NCBI GenBank assembly: GCA_002343425.1
Contig: DDSO01000143.1
Coordinates: forward strand, 61,077 to 81,823
Direction: 5' to 3'
Source of the DNA: Brevundimonas sp. UBA2388
GTDB lineage: Bacteria > Pseudomonadota > Alphaproteobacteria > Caulobacterales > Caulobacteraceae
DNA: 20,747 nucleotides
Below the pieces are notes generated by a model. That model made no database searches, was not told the origin of the DNA, and was given only the letters and a program-made list of their open reading frames with translations. Shown one piece after another: positions 20,162-20,747 of this stretch (position 1 is the stretch's first letter; the number at the start of each line of letters is the position of its first letter). A program made the position numbers and the translations under genes.

Positions 20162-20628
20162 CGCCGCCCTCCCTCGCCGGAGATCAGTTCGTAGCGCGCG
20201 GGATCAAGGTCCAGCAGCCGGCAGAGGCGCAGAATAACCTCGCGCTCTTCGGCGTCGAAACCGCCGTCCGCTTCCGCGACCGAACACGCCGTGTCGACAA
20301 GCAGGTGCGAGGGTCCCGGCTGACCCCGGAGGACAGAGACCGCAGCGTCCGCCGCAGCCTCGCCGTCGTCCGGATCGCGGTCGAACCGCATGTTCAGCGC
20401 TTCGAAACCGACCATCACCTCATGCAGTCCGAAGAAGCGGATGCTCGGCGACTGGCTCATCCGGTCGATCATCCGCTTGCGTTCATCGGCCGTGACCCAG
20501 CCGTCGGCCTGTGCGACCAGAGCGCAGGCGGCGACGACTGCGTCCATCTGAGCGACGTCGCCCGCGGTCCAGACATCGTGCGGATCGACCTGAACTCGCC
20601 TTCGCCGGGTCCTGTTTGTTCTGGGCAT
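20158..20628 (-). CDS. TerB-like (tellurite-resistance family) helical protein
   Basis: 156 residues from the ATG at 20628, with AGAGAGG upstream. After a basic N-terminus (RTNRTRRRRVQ), residues about 27-150 form a TerB-type helical domain: AVVAACALVAQADGWVTADE (30-49) and ACSVAEADGGFDAEEREVIL (about 114-133). These are the two repeated motifs of (A)ADG followed by acidic residues that bind metal in TerB. RLCRLLDLDPARYELI closes the domain. TerB proteins are cytosolic and link to stress and metal or phage response, but stand-alone copies are common and of unclear role. Downstream, the 61-residue gene overlaps by 4 bp. Bases 20629-20747 show no gene. Confidence 0.82.
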   Translation of the reverse strand: MPRTNRTRRRRVQVDPHDVWTAGDVAQMDAVVAACALVAQADGWVTADERKRMIDRMSQSPSIRFFGLHEVMVGFEALNMRFDRDPDDGEAAADAAVSVLRGQPGPSHLLVDTACSVAEADGGFDAEEREVILRLCRLLDLDPARYELISGEGGRR

Positions 20629-20747
20629 CGGGCCTCTCTTCGGATCACTGGCTAGGCCGCGATCACGGGTTGGTGTGGGGAGCGATCGGGTCGGCGGCCA
20701 GGGGAAGCCGCCGACCCTCCCGGCGTTAGCGCGACCTTGACGGCAGC

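Noticed and set aside
1..20747. CRISPR arrays and insertion sequences
   Set aside because: I looked for regularly spaced repeats and for transposase genes with terminal inverted repeats and found none; the only site-specific recombination gene is the serine recombinase.

Overview
The window reads as a GC-rich alphaproteobacterial genome, most like the Caulobacterales (Brevundimonas/Caulobacter type). This rests on base composition, codon use and familiar protein styles, not on a database match. It falls into three parts: a mobile-element module (1-11.6 kb), a recombinase and regulator module (11.6-15.7 kb), and a stretch that looks like ordinary chromosome (15.7-20.7 kb).

Region 1 (1-11.6 kb). 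It opens with the C-terminal part of a type I restriction HsdR subunit, followed by an ArdC-type antirestriction protein with an HExxH metalloprotease site. Next is a clearly AT-richer two-gene cargo: a polytopic membrane protein and a class I SAM-dependent methyltransferase, 3 bp apart. Then come two different TraD/HerA-like DNA-pumping ATPases. The first is on the + strand. The second sits in a tightly coupled minus-strand operon that runs secreted/membrane-anchored coiled-coil protein, cytoplasmic coiled-coil protein, ATPase, replication-relaxation protein. These are typical of conjugative or mobilizable elements, but no relaxase is visible here. A small divergent gene (10652-10912) faces the operon across an 8-bp dyad. 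After it lies about 700 bp without a gene, packed with short perfect hairpins.

Region 2 (11.6-15.7 kb). A large serine recombinase ends exactly in the anticodon loop of a 3'-half tRNA-Arg(ACG) sequence, which marks an attachment site. The left flank is not a tRNA 5' half, so the junction looks like an attP or a tandem-element joint rather than a restored tRNA. Behind the recombinase are a small protein, a protein with only sigma region 4 and a possible HEPN-like protein. A divergent small HTH regulator follows, whose promoter holds four GAAWTTC palindromes spaced 21-22 bp. A HigBA toxin-antitoxin operon with a double operator closes the region.

Region 3 (15.7-20.7 kb). This holds a TFIIB-type zinc-ribbon protein, a Ca2+/Na+ antiporter, a lipoprotein, a beta-carbonic anhydrase with small membrane-protein neighbours (one frameshifted) and a TerB-like protein. 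It also contains two copies, about 2.2 kb apart, of an unannotated 42-residue membrane-protein gene. Each copy has the same Shine-Dalgarno and a leader with two conserved hairpins. These small genes, the hairpin array and the AT-rich cargo pair are the best candidates for something undescribed.
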